From positions 1,491-31,903 of the forward strand of contig DLGL01000011.1 in the NCBI GenBank assembly GCA_002482685.1: a DNA stretch of 30,413 nucleotides. The letters are read 5' to 3'. This DNA is from Bacteriovoracaceae bacterium UBA7695 (lineage in GTDB: Bacteria; Bdellovibrionota; Bacteriovoracia; Bacteriovoracales; Bacteriovoracaceae). Positions 8,028-16,375 of this stretch are shown in pieces. The notes beneath the pieces were generated by a model, which had not been told where the DNA came from, searched no databases, and saw only the letters and a program-made list of their open reading frames with translations. Made by a program: the position numbers and the translations under genes. Within the stretch, counting starts at the first letter, position 1. Every line of letters begins with the position of its first letter.

Positions 8028-9122
8028 GTGAAATTAATTTTTTTTGCGCTTTGTTTTGCAATCTTCTCAAATACCTCTTTTGCTCAGATGACTCTTCCAT
8101 CAGTCTTCCCGGATATGAAAAGCGTGAATCCGGCAGTTATTGGTTTGAGAAAATCAGGAATACTAAAGCTCTCAGGCTCTCAGGATACCTATAAGAAAAA
8201 TTTGATCATGAAAGAGATCAATGGAAGTCCTTATGAGGCAGAGCAAAACGACAACGTTACTATCACTGGCGCCAATCTTTTTAAGGGTGGGAAAGGCGGC
8301 GGAACTACAACCGAGTGGCTACTGGACTACACCATGGGAAAGCAGGAAACCACTTTTGAAACTCCTACTGATAAGTCAGAGTTCACGATTGATTCTACTT
8401 CGATTTACGGGAAATATGCCTGGGGTTTTAATTCACGATGGGGATTCGAATTTCACTATTTAAACTACTCAACAAGTTATCAATACGAAGAGGAGCTGTC
8501 GGGTGGTCAGAAAAAGACCACGGATATTGATCTAAACATCATGATGCCCGGAGTTCGTATCGGAAAGATTGTTGGCTCACCTGCGCTCTCACTTGGGTTT
8601 ATTGCTGAAGTCAACGCTCTTAGAAATTCTATGAAAAGTTCAGACCCTACCGTGAAAGGTAATACTGGTATAAAACCCATGCCAATCCTAGGTCTTGGAC
8701 TTGGAACAGGAGGAGGAGATGGCCTCCTTGAGGTCGGTGTTGAAGTGAATGCAATGCCTCAGGAGAAAGATGAGAGTACTGGCGAAAAACCTGCTATGCC
8801 CGTGAAGGTAAGTATGATTGCTGAAAGAAAACTAGGGCCTATTATTCTGGGTTACAAAGGTATGTACTTCAAAGGTCAGTTTATGGACTTCGATAAGATG
8901 ATCCCAACTCAGATGGTGTATAAAAATTCCGGCGATGAGGGACGACTAGAGCATGTAATTAACTTCATGCTGAAGCCTGAAAAAGGATTATCAATTGGTG
9001 CAAGTGTTTCTATTTCAAATACAAAAACTCAGGAAAAATCGAGTTACATCATGTCCGAGAATAAACATGATACAACAATTAAATCTTTCGGAATTGGCGT
9101 AAAAATAGGTTATGTATGGTAA
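8028..9122 (+). CDS. Predicted outer-membrane beta-barrel protein, unknown function
   Basis: A 364-aa exported protein starting at GTG, with signal peptide MKLIFFALCFAIFSNTSFAQ and an AxA-Q cleavage site. The mature part alternates polar and hydrophobic residues in many short strands rich in Gly, Tyr and Phe (SIYGKYAWGFNSRWGFEFHY, MLKPEKGLSIGASVSIS) and ends KSFGIGVKIGYVW. A terminal aromatic residue is typical of outer-membrane barrels assembled by the Bam complex. I count room for roughly 12 or more strands, but this is by eye. No specific transporter family is recognised. It ends 9 bp before the convergent TonB-like gene. Confidence 0.75.
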   Translation: MKLIFFALCFAIFSNTSFAQMTLPSVFPDMKSVNPAVIGLRKSGILKLSGSQDTYKKNLIMKEINGSPYEAEQNDNVTITGANLFKGGKGGGTTTEWLLDYTMGKQETTFETPTDKSEFTIDSTSIYGKYAWGFNSRWGFEFHYLNYSTSYQYEEELSGGQKKTTDIDLNIMMPGVRIGKIVGSPALSLGFIAEVNALRNSMKSSDPTVKGNTGIKPMPILGLGLGTGGGDGLLEVGVEVNAMPQEKDESTGEKPAMPVKVSMIAERKLGPIILGYKGMYFKGQFMDFDKMIPTQMVYKNSGDEGRLEHVINFMLKPEKGLSIGASVSISNTKTQEKSSYIMSENKHDTTIKSFGIGVKIGYVW

Positions 9123-9131
9123 GGATTGTCA

Positions 9132-10040
9132 TCAAGACTTAACAACAAATCCCCAATCAATTGTAGCCTTACCATTAACCAATAATTCTTTGGGAGGATT
9201 TGGAAATGGTCCAGCCTCATTGAAAGACTCAACAGCGGCATCATCGAGCTCTTTAACACCCGAAGCACCTAGAATTTTAACGGCTACGATTTCACCTTGC
9301 TCATTCAAAGTAACCTGAAGAGAAGTCACAAGGTTTTCTGATGCAGGCAACCGTCTGCCGGCACGAAAAATATTAGCAGCTTTTTCCTGAATGCTACGAC
9401 CCCAGAATTGCTCAAGCTTTTCCCGGATACGGTGATAAAAGCCATAAAATTTGTATTCCACAGTATTTAAATGGGTAAAGTCACCCAAAGCTACTTCTTC
9501 TACGTAGTCATTAGTGGCAGATAAACCCTGAGAGAGAGGGTTACCATTTTTCATGCCTTGCCTAGACTCACTCGCTGGAGCACGAGCGCTCCTTGGAGCT
9601 ACAATTTTTTCATGGGGTTGCATGCCAAAGTCGGACAACTTAAGATCTTTCAGATTGGGTCTTTTTTTATTCTGAACTTCCGCAGTTTGGGCCTTCTGTG
9701 TGACGGCAGCATTTCCAAGAGCCGTTTTGGAAAAAGTATTTGTATTTTTTGATACTGTCTGTCGATCAAAACTACGAGTTTTATCGCTTAAAAATGCATT
9801 CTTCGTTTTTTCAGTTGCAGCAGAGTCTTCTGATTGAACAATCTGTCTTCTTTGAGAAAGAGCTAAGTCTTTAAGAGCTTCTTGAACTAGTCTAACTTTT
9901 ATTGCTTCAGGTGCTACAGATTTGAAATCAGAACGAGAAAAATCAGTTTTGATTTTTGACACCATAAATACCATGTGAGCAAAAAGTGTTGCCCCAAGCA
10001 AAATAAAAAACGTGCGCTGACTGCGGGAGAGAGAATCCAT
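9132..10040 (-). CDS. TonB C-terminal domain protein (energy transducer-like)
   Basis: A 302-aa protein anchored by one N-terminal membrane helix (FFILLGATLFAHMVFMV, about residues 11-27), followed by a long polar Lys/Arg/Gln-rich periplasmic stretch. A C-terminal TonB-type domain (about 205-302) contains VTLNEQGEIVAVKILGASG and LDDAAVESFNEAGPFPNPP. TonB proteins pass the proton-motive force to outer-membrane receptors. No exbB, exbD or receptor is adjacent, and the linker lacks the classic Pro-rich repeats, so it could instead be a TonB-like or TolA-like scaffold. The ATG is preceded by GGAGGCTTGA, with the GGAGG partly inside a small hairpin. It follows the retropepsin-like gene on the same strand. 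Confidence 0.8.
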   Translation of the reverse strand: MDSLSRSQRTFFILLGATLFAHMVFMVSKIKTDFSRSDFKSVAPEAIKVRLVQEALKDLALSQRRQIVQSEDSAATEKTKNAFLSDKTRSFDRQTVSKNTNTFSKTALGNAAVTQKAQTAEVQNKKRPNLKDLKLSDFGMQPHEKIVAPRSARAPASESRQGMKNGNPLSQGLSATNDYVEEVALGDFTHLNTVEYKFYGFYHRIREKLEQFWGRSIQEKAANIFRAGRRLPASENLVTSLQVTLNEQGEIVAVKILGASGVKELDDAAVESFNEAGPFPNPPKELLVNGKATIDWGFVVKS

Positions 10041-10042
10041 TC

Positions 10043-10062
10043 AAGCCTCCATTACTAGGCTT
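10043..10062 (-). promoter_or_regulatory. Hairpin overlapping the ribosome binding site of the TonB-like gene
   Basis: On the minus strand AAGCCT and AGGCTT form 6-bp arms around AGTAATGG, and the GGAGG ribosome binding site spans the loop and the 3' arm. It ends 2 bases before the start codon. It may modulate translation, though the stem is short. Confidence 0.3.
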
Positions 10063-10084
10063 ATCGGCACTAAAAAAAAGAATC

Positions 10085-10621
10085 TTAGGGGGTTGGATAG
10101 AGTGCGGTATTAATTAGATAGCCCTCATCAAGAATATTCTTACCTACCAAAAATTTACGTTTAAGATGAGATCTATCTGCCAGATTAACATTTACGTAGT
10201 GGGATTCATCACCGATCCAGATTTTTTCACGTATAAAGTAGCGCTGACTAATACCCAGAGCACTTTTTACTTCACCTATTTTAACAACAGGTCTCACAAA
10301 GATTCTGGACTGATAGTTTTCATCAACTGTTTCAAAACGAACGTACATGACGTCTTTGCCGTTTTCAGTTTTATTAAATGTCGTAATGTTTTTTGCGTGG
10401 ATCGAAGAGGACTCAGCACCGCTGTCAATTTTGGCCTGAAAATGAAGATCCTTATCTTCCCCAAAAGTCACGTTTTCCAGATTTCCAATTAATTTATTAT
10501 CAAGTGAAGCAGGTGTGCGCCCAATATTATCTTCTGAATCTATACTCATGAAAAATAAGTTTCCTGCGAGGGATACGCATAACAAAGACAAATAGATAAA
10601 GTGAACTCGTCGAGTCGTCAT
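10085..10621 (-). CDS. Membrane-anchored retropepsin-like (RimB / putative Zn-protease family) protein
   Basis: A 178-aa protein with one N-terminal membrane helix (about residues 7-25) and a domain resembling the family often annotated 'ATP-dependent zinc protease' (Pfam PF05618 style), which has a retropepsin-like fold. The key block is AKIDSGAESSSIHA, with the DSGA aspartate at residue 66. VRPVVKIG and FLVGKNIL follow, as in family members. A periplasmic location is inferred from the anchor. It lies between the class A PBP and the TonB-like gene, which hints at an envelope role. Family members are often found near RimK ATP-grasp genes, but none is seen here. The start has no clear ribosome binding site. 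Confidence 0.75.
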   Translation of the reverse strand: MTTRRVHFIYLSLLCVSLAGNLFFMSIDSEDNIGRTPASLDNKLIGNLENVTFGEDKDLHFQAKIDSGAESSSIHAKNITTFNKTENGKDVMYVRFETVDENYQSRIFVRPVVKIGEVKSALGISQRYFIREKIWIGDESHYVNVNLADRSHLKRKFLVGKNILDEGYLINTALYPTP

Positions 10622-10664
10622 ATGAGCATATTCGGCTCCCAGGACGACTTCCTTAAAAGAATTT

Positions 10665-13397
10665 TTATTGATTCATAAAATAGTCGTCATCTTCCATAGT
10701 TGGTGGGTTACCACCAGGTTCCTGAGTTCCCTGCTCAAATGATTGAGGATCTGAATTAGGATCAAAACCTTCTACGAATGACTCCATAAAGCCACCACTT
10801 GAACCCACGGGGAGTGGCTTGCCTGTTTCTTTATTCACCATGATATTTTTGATGCCGTCCGGGACTTTAAATTCGGGAGAGCCAAATTTTCCAATGGCAG
10901 CTGACATGTAATCCATCCAAATTGGAAGAGCAGATTTACCACCGGTTTCACCGTAGCCTAGTGGACGGTTATCATCAAAACCTGCCCAAGTACCTACTAC
11001 GATCTGGGAGGAGAAGCCAACAAAGAGAGCATCGACGTAGTTATTAGTTGTACCGGTTTTTCCGCCAATGTTAGGGCCTAATTTTCCAGCTGAAGCAGCT
11101 GTCCCGTAAAGAGTTACTCCTCTTAAGAGATTCGTCATTAGATAGGCCAGTCGAGGATCGAGAACCTGGGTCGGATTAAGGTTAGAAATAAAGGGATTGC
11201 CTCCAGCCTTCACTTCAGAACCGCCTTCACCCGGTTGAGCATCTTCCTTAGGAGCCGCTTCAATTTCTGGAGTTGTGGTCCAAGCAGGATCTGCAGCTGG
11301 AATAGTGTAAGATTTTCCATTTCTATCACGGATCGATGTGATGTGGTGAAGCCTGATGGCCCGCCCTCCATTAGGAAAAACAGCATAGGCTTTGGTAAGT
11401 TCAGCCAGACTAATACCGAATGACCCTAAGGATAGACTCATATCTTTAGGAAGTTCCGTTTGAATATGAAACCGGTTCACAAAATTATTAATTTTTTCTA
11501 CGCCTAAATCCTGAACAAGCCGCACTGTTGGAATATTACGACTTACTTCCAGGGCATTTCTAAAAGTCATAGGACCTTTAAAATCACCGTCGTAATTGCG
11601 AGGCTTCCAACTGAGGGAATCGTCAACTCCCCCTAGAGCTTGCGGAGTATCCATTAAAATTGATGATGGATTATAGCCATTCTCTAAGCTTGCAGCATAG
11701 ATAAATGGTTTAAAGGCTGAACCTGGCTGACGAGTCGATTGAAGTGCGCGGTTAAACTGGGATTTTTTAAAATCAGTACCTCCCACCATAGAAACAACTT
11801 CACCATTATTAACATTTAAAGCAATCAGCGCACCTTCAGCGTCTGGTTCCTGATCCAGTGAGCCTTCAAAAAATTTCTGCTTCGCCATTAAACCTTTAAG
11901 GGCTGGTTCTTTGTATTTTTTAAAAAAATCAGACGAAGTTAACTGATCCAGACCAACTAATTTTTTTTCAATTGAAACGAGAATAACATCTCCCCGTTTC
12001 ATAAATTTAGAAGGGTTTTTCTGTGGCGGAAAGTAGATGGCACTCTCCCCAAATTTTCTTTCATGGGCCCACGCATAACCAGATTCAGGAATTATCACCC
12101 TAGTCCCGGCAATACCCGCTAGGATCTGCCGTTTTACATCATCCACATCTAAGACCACCGCCTGGTAGGTTTTATTTATTTGAAGAAAATTTAAAAAAGG
12201 ATCATTCGCCGGATTCCCAATGGTAAGGAGAGCTTTATATCTCTCATTTAATCTTGAACGTTCGTCTTCAAAATACGCGAGATTTTTTTGAAGCGCATCC
12301 TCTTCTTCATGAAATTCATAGATGTTTTTTCCTTCCGTACTGAAAGAAAAAAATGTCGACTGTTCTCGGAGAATGGTTTTTCTTTGTTCAGAAATAAACT
12401 GAGTAATTTCGATATCGTCTTTCAAATGACGAAGACTTCCTTTATATCCCTGACGCTTATCTAATTCTTTTACCCGATCTTTTACAATTTTCTCCGCTTT
12501 AATCTGCAGACTTAAATCCAAAGTTGTATTAACGGTAAAACCTTGGGTTAAGAACTCCTCAACTCCGACAGCTCGCATGACTTCCTGACGAATCCAATCA
12601 GTAAAATGACCACCCGCCTTGATCTCATTAGGAGAGAAACGAATTCTCATCCGGATGTCTTCTTTCAGTGCGGCCTGGTACTCGGTCTCATTAATTTTTT
12701 TAGTTTCAAACATTCGCTTTAAGACATAATTCTGACGAAACTTGGCGTATTTCGGATTTTCATAAGGAGAGTAGCGTCCCGGGGCAACCAATAGACCAGC
12801 TACAAGAGCACATTCTGCAGGAGTTGCAGCTTCAAGGGATTTATCAAAATATCCTTTAAAAGCGGCCTTAACACCATAGTACCCCCCACCAAGATAAACT
12901 TGATTGAGATAAAGAAACAAAATCTCTTCTTTAGTAAATTTTTGCTCAATTTTGCGTGCTAAAAGAAGATCTTTAATTTTCCGGGAAATTGTTCTCTCTT
13001 TTGACAAAAGAAATGATTTAGCGACTTGCTGTGTGATGGTTGATCCACCTTGAACCAGTCGGCCTTCTTTTAGGTTTACAATAAAGGCACGCATGATGCC
13101 GTAGTAATCAATCCCTTCATGCTGGTAGAAATTATCATCTTCTGCTGCCAGAAATGCGTCTACGACTTGTTTAGGGATTTTATCAAACGCAACTACATCA
13201 CGAGTTTCTCGACCGATATCAAGCAGAACTTCGTTATCTCTGGACATGATCCGAGAATTCATGGGCGGATTATAATCTTTTAAAGAATTAATCTTGGGCA
13301 AGTCATGAGAGATATAAAAGAACATCCCAAAAAGAGCAAAGACACCAAATAGGCCTAAGGCCACAAGAACTGCGAGAGTTTTCACTAAACGTTTCAA
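10665..13397 (-). CDS. mrcA: Class A penicillin-binding protein 1A (transglycosylase/transpeptidase)
   Basis: Bifunctional peptidoglycan synthase of 910 aa at the inner membrane. It has an N-terminal membrane anchor, then the GT51 transglycosylase domain with EDDNFYQHEGIDYYG (about 86-100) and GGSTITQQVAKSF. An OB-like and coiled insert follows (about 300-450). The transpeptidase domain has the SxxK serine in RQPGSAFKP (SAFK 560-563), the SRN motif at 619-621, and KTGTT at 780-784. The C-terminal tail is acidic, Gly/Pro-rich. I start it at the TTG at 13397 (MKRLVKTLAVL), because AAGGA lies 6 bases before it. A TTG two codons earlier (13403) directly abuts that AAGGA. Proline-rich loop 706-735 is low complexity. 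Confidence 0.95.
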   Translation of the reverse strand: MKRLVKTLAVLVALGLFGVFALFGMFFYISHDLPKINSLKDYNPPMNSRIMSRDNEVLLDIGRETRDVVAFDKIPKQVVDAFLAAEDDNFYQHEGIDYYGIMRAFIVNLKEGRLVQGGSTITQQVAKSFLLSKERTISRKIKDLLLARKIEQKFTKEEILFLYLNQVYLGGGYYGVKAAFKGYFDKSLEAATPAECALVAGLLVAPGRYSPYENPKYAKFRQNYVLKRMFETKKINETEYQAALKEDIRMRIRFSPNEIKAGGHFTDWIRQEVMRAVGVEEFLTQGFTVNTTLDLSLQIKAEKIVKDRVKELDKRQGYKGSLRHLKDDIEITQFISEQRKTILREQSTFFSFSTEGKNIYEFHEEEDALQKNLAYFEDERSRLNERYKALLTIGNPANDPFLNFLQINKTYQAVVLDVDDVKRQILAGIAGTRVIIPESGYAWAHERKFGESAIYFPPQKNPSKFMKRGDVILVSIEKKLVGLDQLTSSDFFKKYKEPALKGLMAKQKFFEGSLDQEPDAEGALIALNVNNGEVVSMVGGTDFKKSQFNRALQSTRQPGSAFKPFIYAASLENGYNPSSILMDTPQALGGVDDSLSWKPRNYDGDFKGPMTFRNALEVSRNIPTVRLVQDLGVEKINNFVNRFHIQTELPKDMSLSLGSFGISLAELTKAYAVFPNGGRAIRLHHITSIRDRNGKSYTIPAADPAWTTTPEIEAAPKEDAQPGEGGSEVKAGGNPFISNLNPTQVLDPRLAYLMTNLLRGVTLYGTAASAGKLGPNIGGKTGTTNNYVDALFVGFSSQIVVGTWAGFDDNRPLGYGETGGKSALPIWMDYMSAAIGKFGSPEFKVPDGIKNIMVNKETGKPLPVGSSGGFMESFVEGFDPNSDPQSFEQGTQEPGGNPPTMEDDDYFMNQ

Positions 13398-13458
13398 GAA
13401 CAATCCTTCGTTTGAAAGCTTTTGTGTATTTTAAAGGATTTTGGAAAGAATGAAAGGA

Positions 13459-13677
13459 TTACTCTTTGTAATCAATCTCTTTAAGGCTGTCGCTCAAGAT
13501 TTTAATTTTTTTCTCAGCACCCTCGAGAGTCTGGCGGCACTGTTTATATAGACCAATGCCTTCTTCAAAACGGACTAAACTTTCGTTCAGAGTGGTATCA
13601 CCTGACTCAAGCTCTCGGACTATTTGTTCGAGCTTTTTGAGAGAAGCTTCGAAATCTTTGTCAGTTTTGCCGGTCAT
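13459..13677 (-). CDS. xseB: Exodeoxyribonuclease VII small subunit
   Basis: Small subunit of exonuclease VII, which degrades single-stranded DNA together with XseA. It is 72 aa, the normal length. The signature is FEASLKKLEQIVRELESGDT followed by LNESLVRFEEGIGLYKQC, a helical pair. The ATG follows GGAGGGCCACT. xseA is not in the window. The gene is the first of the leftward set and is divergent from the flagellar block. It is 61 bp ahead of the PBP gene and could be co-transcribed with it. Confidence 0.93.
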   Translation of the reverse strand: MTGKTDKDFEASLKKLEQIVRELESGDTTLNESLVRFEEGIGLYKQCRQTLEGAEKKIKILSDSLKEIDYKE

Positions 13678-13788
13678 AGTGGCCCTCCGTTATCGTTTTG
13701 ACACCTGAATGGTCCCACATTCCACATCGATCCGACAAGGTATCATAGACTTATGCTGCACTGGAGGAAATTGCCCATGCTAGGTTTC

Positions 13789-13804
13789 TGGCACTGGGGT
13801 TGCT
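13789..13804 (+). promoter_or_regulatory. Sigma-54 promoter of the flgF operon
   Basis: TGGCACTGGGGTTGCT matches the -24/-12 consensus TGGCAC-N5-TTGCW exactly, with GG and GC in correct register. Transcription would start about 12 bases after the GC, near 13815, leaving a leader of about 40 bases before the flgF start. Sigma-54 control of rod and hook genes is well known in Vibrio, Pseudomonas, Caulobacter and Campylobacter. The regulator and enhancer sites are not identified. The remainder of the 13678-13854 gap holds no gene I accept. Confidence 0.8.
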
Positions 13805-13838
13805 AAAATTGCCTACGAGGGCATTTTTCGCCCACAAA

Positions 13839-13850
13839 TCATCAGGATGA
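13839..13850 (+). repeat. TCATCAGGATGA, copy 1 (flgF leader)
   Basis: A 12-base inverted repeat (TCATC-AG-GATGA) that includes the AGGAT ribosome binding site of flgF. An identical copy lies in the flgJ leader at 18251-18262. Confidence 0.5.
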
Positions 13851-13854
13851 AGAT

Positions 13855-14697
13855 TTGAAAAATATCTGGGTACCGTTATCTGGCCAATTGGCCCAGCAAC
13901 GTAAGGTTGAAACCATTGCCAACAATGTGGCGAATGCTAATACCGTTGGTTTCAAAAAGGACCAGTTAGTGTTCAAAGAACACTTAACAGCTTTTACACA
14001 AGACTCTGGCGATATAGATGTTCCCCGCAAAGAATTTTCTCCCGCAGACTTTTATCATACACAAGGTGCAGAGAACGCGATGGTTGCAGTGGATGGTAAT
14101 TTTACTATTCATGAACAAGGTCAATTTATTCCAACAAGTAACCCTTTAGATATAGCACTTAAAGGTGATGGATTTCTTGAGGTTTTAACTCCTACTGGAG
14201 TCAGATTTACGCGGAAAGGTAACCTCTCACTAAGTCGAGAGGGTGAACTCGTAACTGATCAGGGGTTCAAAGTTTTAAACGCTTTAGAAGTATCTCAGGA
14301 GTCATTAAGAGAGCCAGCTTCAGTTGGATCTTTCCCAAAACCTGAAGATCGAATTTTTAAAGTACCTACAAACTCTAAGATCACTATTTCGCTGGACGGC
14401 GAAGTTCTCACTAATACGGGAACTATTGGTAAACTCTCTGTTGTTGAGTTTGCAGATAAGCATGCCCTTAAAAAAGAAGGGAATTCTCTTTTTATTACCC
14501 CAGATGAAACTAATATTTTAAGAACTGATATAAAAACCACTGTTAATCAGGGTTTTCTTGAAGGCTCTAACGTCAACGCAATCGAAGAAATGTCAGAGCT
14601 TATTAAAGCTCACCGTCATTTTGAGTCGATTCAAAAAGCAATCAACGCTTATGACAGTATTTCAGGAAAAGCCGCTAACGACATTGGTAAATTTTAA
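13855..14697 (+). CDS. flgF: Flagellar rod/hook-basal body protein FlgF
   Basis: Proximal rod protein of the flagellar basal body, exported by the type III apparatus. It is 280 aa. The N-terminal rod signature QQRKVETIANNVANANTVGFKK (about residues 14-35), a central LKGDGFLEV and TRKGNLSLSREGELVTDQG block, and the C-terminal GFLEGSNVNAIEEMSELIKA are shared by the FlgF/FlgG/FlgE family. The start is TTG with AGGAT 6 bases upstream. The nearby ATG at 13847 hits a stop after three codons. FlgF is preferred over another rod protein because flgG follows directly (14 bp). It is first under the sigma-54 promoter. Confidence 0.9.
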   Translation: MKNIWVPLSGQLAQQRKVETIANNVANANTVGFKKDQLVFKEHLTAFTQDSGDIDVPRKEFSPADFYHTQGAENAMVAVDGNFTIHEQGQFIPTSNPLDIALKGDGFLEVLTPTGVRFTRKGNLSLSREGELVTDQGFKVLNALEVSQESLREPASVGSFPKPEDRIFKVPTNSKITISLDGEVLTNTGTIGKLSVVEFADKHALKKEGNSLFITPDETNILRTDIKTTVNQGFLEGSNVNAIEEMSELIKAHRHFESIQKAINAYDSISGKAANDIGKF

Positions 14698-14711
14698 GTA
14701 AGGAGCCCTAA

Positions 14712-15497
14712 ATGATTCGCGCCCTCCACACTTCCGCAACGGGAATGGCAGCTCAAGAATCTAACGTGAACACGATATCCAACAATATCGCTAACGTGAA
14801 TACCACCGGCTTTAAAAAAGCACGGACAGAATTTGACGATCTCCTTTACGAAACTGTTCAGGAAGCAGGAGCTAAGTCTTCTGCAAATACCGAATACAAC
14901 GTCGGGCTACAAGTGGGTTCGGGAGCAAAGGTTTCTGCCACAAGAAAAATTCACTCGCAAGGTTCTCCTCAAATGACCAACAATCCCTACGACGTAATGA
15001 TCAACGGTGAAGGTTTCATGGGGATCATCAGCCCCAACGGTGAATTGAAATACACACGAGATGGAAGTTTTAATGTGGACGCTCAGGGGAACATGGTAAC
15101 CCGTGCAGGACATAAAGTTTTTCCAGGGATTTCAGTTCCTCCAAACGTCATGAAAATTAATATTTCTGAAAGTGGAAATGTAGAGGCATGGACCCAAGGG
15201 TCGGTTGAGCCTATGAATTTAGGCCAGTTACCGGTATTTACTTTCGTGAATCCAGTAGGTCTTCGCTCAGATGGAGGAAATCTTTTTGCGGCAACCACTG
15301 GAAGTGGTCAGGCAATTCAAAACGTGGCCGGTGAAAATGGTTCAGGAATTCTTATGCAAGGAGCGATTGAAGCTTCAAACGTAAACGTCATGAATGAAAT
15401 GACGGATTTAATTAAGGCCCAACGTGCTTATGAAATGAACTCAAAGGTTATGGGCGTAGCTGATCAGATGCTACAAACCGTAAACAACATTAGATAA
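14712..15497 (+). CDS. flgG: Flagellar distal rod protein FlgG
   Basis: Distal rod subunit that links the rod to the hook. It is 261 aa, the family norm. The N-terminus MIRALHTSATGMAAQESNVN and SNNIANVNTTGFKKARTEF are FlgG hallmarks. The middle has INGEGFMGIISPNGELKYTR. The C-terminus carries LMQGAIEASNVNVMNEMTDL and ends QMLQTVNNIR. AAGGAG stands 7 bases before the ATG. flgA starts 2 bp after the stop, so translation is probably coupled. Confidence 0.98.
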   Translation: MIRALHTSATGMAAQESNVNTISNNIANVNTTGFKKARTEFDDLLYETVQEAGAKSSANTEYNVGLQVGSGAKVSATRKIHSQGSPQMTNNPYDVMINGEGFMGIISPNGELKYTRDGSFNVDAQGNMVTRAGHKVFPGISVPPNVMKINISESGNVEAWTQGSVEPMNLGQLPVFTFVNPVGLRSDGGNLFAATTGSGQAIQNVAGENGSGILMQGAIEASNVNVMNEMTDLIKAQRAYEMNSKVMGVADQMLQTVNNIR

Positions 15498-15499
15498 TT

Positions 15500-16375
15500 A
15501 TGAAAAAAACGCTGATTATAATTCTTCTTCTTGCTCAATCGGCCTTTGCTTGTGAAGTACTACTTCCCTATCAAATGGTGATTTTTAGCAGTGATGCGAG
15601 TGGGAAAAACACTTACCAGATCAAAAACTGTGAAACTAAAGTGACTGATGAACTCCATGAAATAGTCACTAGTCTGGAAGGTCGGGTAGCTGCTTATCAA
15701 TTAAAAGAAATGATGAGCAACAAAGGTCATGAGATTGAGATAGGCCCCGGATCTGTTCTTATACAACAATTCAGAACGTTGATTCGTGAACAACTCCTGC
15801 TTCCTTCAGGAGTTCAGGTAAAAGAAACACGATCGGTAAATATGCCGGGCATTCTCTCACTACCAGCGGGAGACAGAGTTGAGATTTCTTGTGATGGGTG
15901 TCTTTTTGGAACTCAACAACCAATCAACGTAACCATTCTCGGATTTGATGGATCTAAACGATCAATATTTGCTAATGCTGACTTTAAAAAAATGGTTAAA
16001 GCATTCCGTCTTACAGGACCCCTCGTTTCATTCTCAACACTTACTGATGCCAGCATGCTTGAAGAAGAATATGTTGAATCTATTCCTCACACAGATCTGA
16101 TCACTGATGTTGATCAACTTAAATTTTATAAGACTAATAAGCCGCTCAAAACCGGGGACATCTTAAGAAAATCTGATCTCAATGCCGTCAATCTTGTCAG
16201 AGCAGGGCTTAAAACAGATGTAGTTCTGGAAAATCAGATGGTCAGGATTAAAACTCAGGGGATATCCCGCGGTAATGGTACAATTGGAGAACTTGTTGAA
16301 GTGTACCATCCACAAAAAAATAAAAAGTATCAAGGTAAAGTCATCGACATTAACAAAGTGCTAGTAGAACTATGA
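15500..16375 (+). CDS. flgA: Flagellar P-ring assembly chaperone FlgA
   Basis: Periplasmic chaperone needed for P-ring (FlgI) assembly. It is 291 aa, with signal peptide MKKTLIIILLLAQSAFA followed by C18. The C-terminal half contains an SAF-type segment (KTNKPLKTGDILRKSDLNAV) and ends with the family pattern LENQMVRIKTQGISRGNGTIG, then ELVEVYHPQKNKKYQGKVID. The N-terminal half is divergent. It lacks its own ribosome binding site and likely depends on flgG translation. Its stop overlaps the flgH ATG by 4 bp. Confidence 0.92.
   Translation: MKKTLIIILLLAQSAFACEVLLPYQMVIFSSDASGKNTYQIKNCETKVTDELHEIVTSLEGRVAAYQLKEMMSNKGHEIEIGPGSVLIQQFRTLIREQLLLPSGVQVKETRSVNMPGILSLPAGDRVEISCDGCLFGTQQPINVTILGFDGSKRSIFANADFKKMVKAFRLTGPLVSFSTLTDASMLEEEYVESIPHTDLITDVDQLKFYKTNKPLKTGDILRKSDLNAVNLVRAGLKTDVVLENQMVRIKTQGISRGNGTIGELVEVYHPQKNKKYQGKVIDINKVLVEL

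Noticed and set aside
10166..10492. 108-aa frame antisense to the retropepsin-like gene
   Set aside because: It lies wholly inside a gene with a recognised domain, and its composition is typical of an antisense shadow.
13777..13806. Mini reading frame MLGFWHWGC with GGAGG upstream, overlapping the sigma-54 promoter
   Set aside because: It contains the promoter itself and lies upstream of the predicted transcription start. It has nine codons and no support as a peptide.
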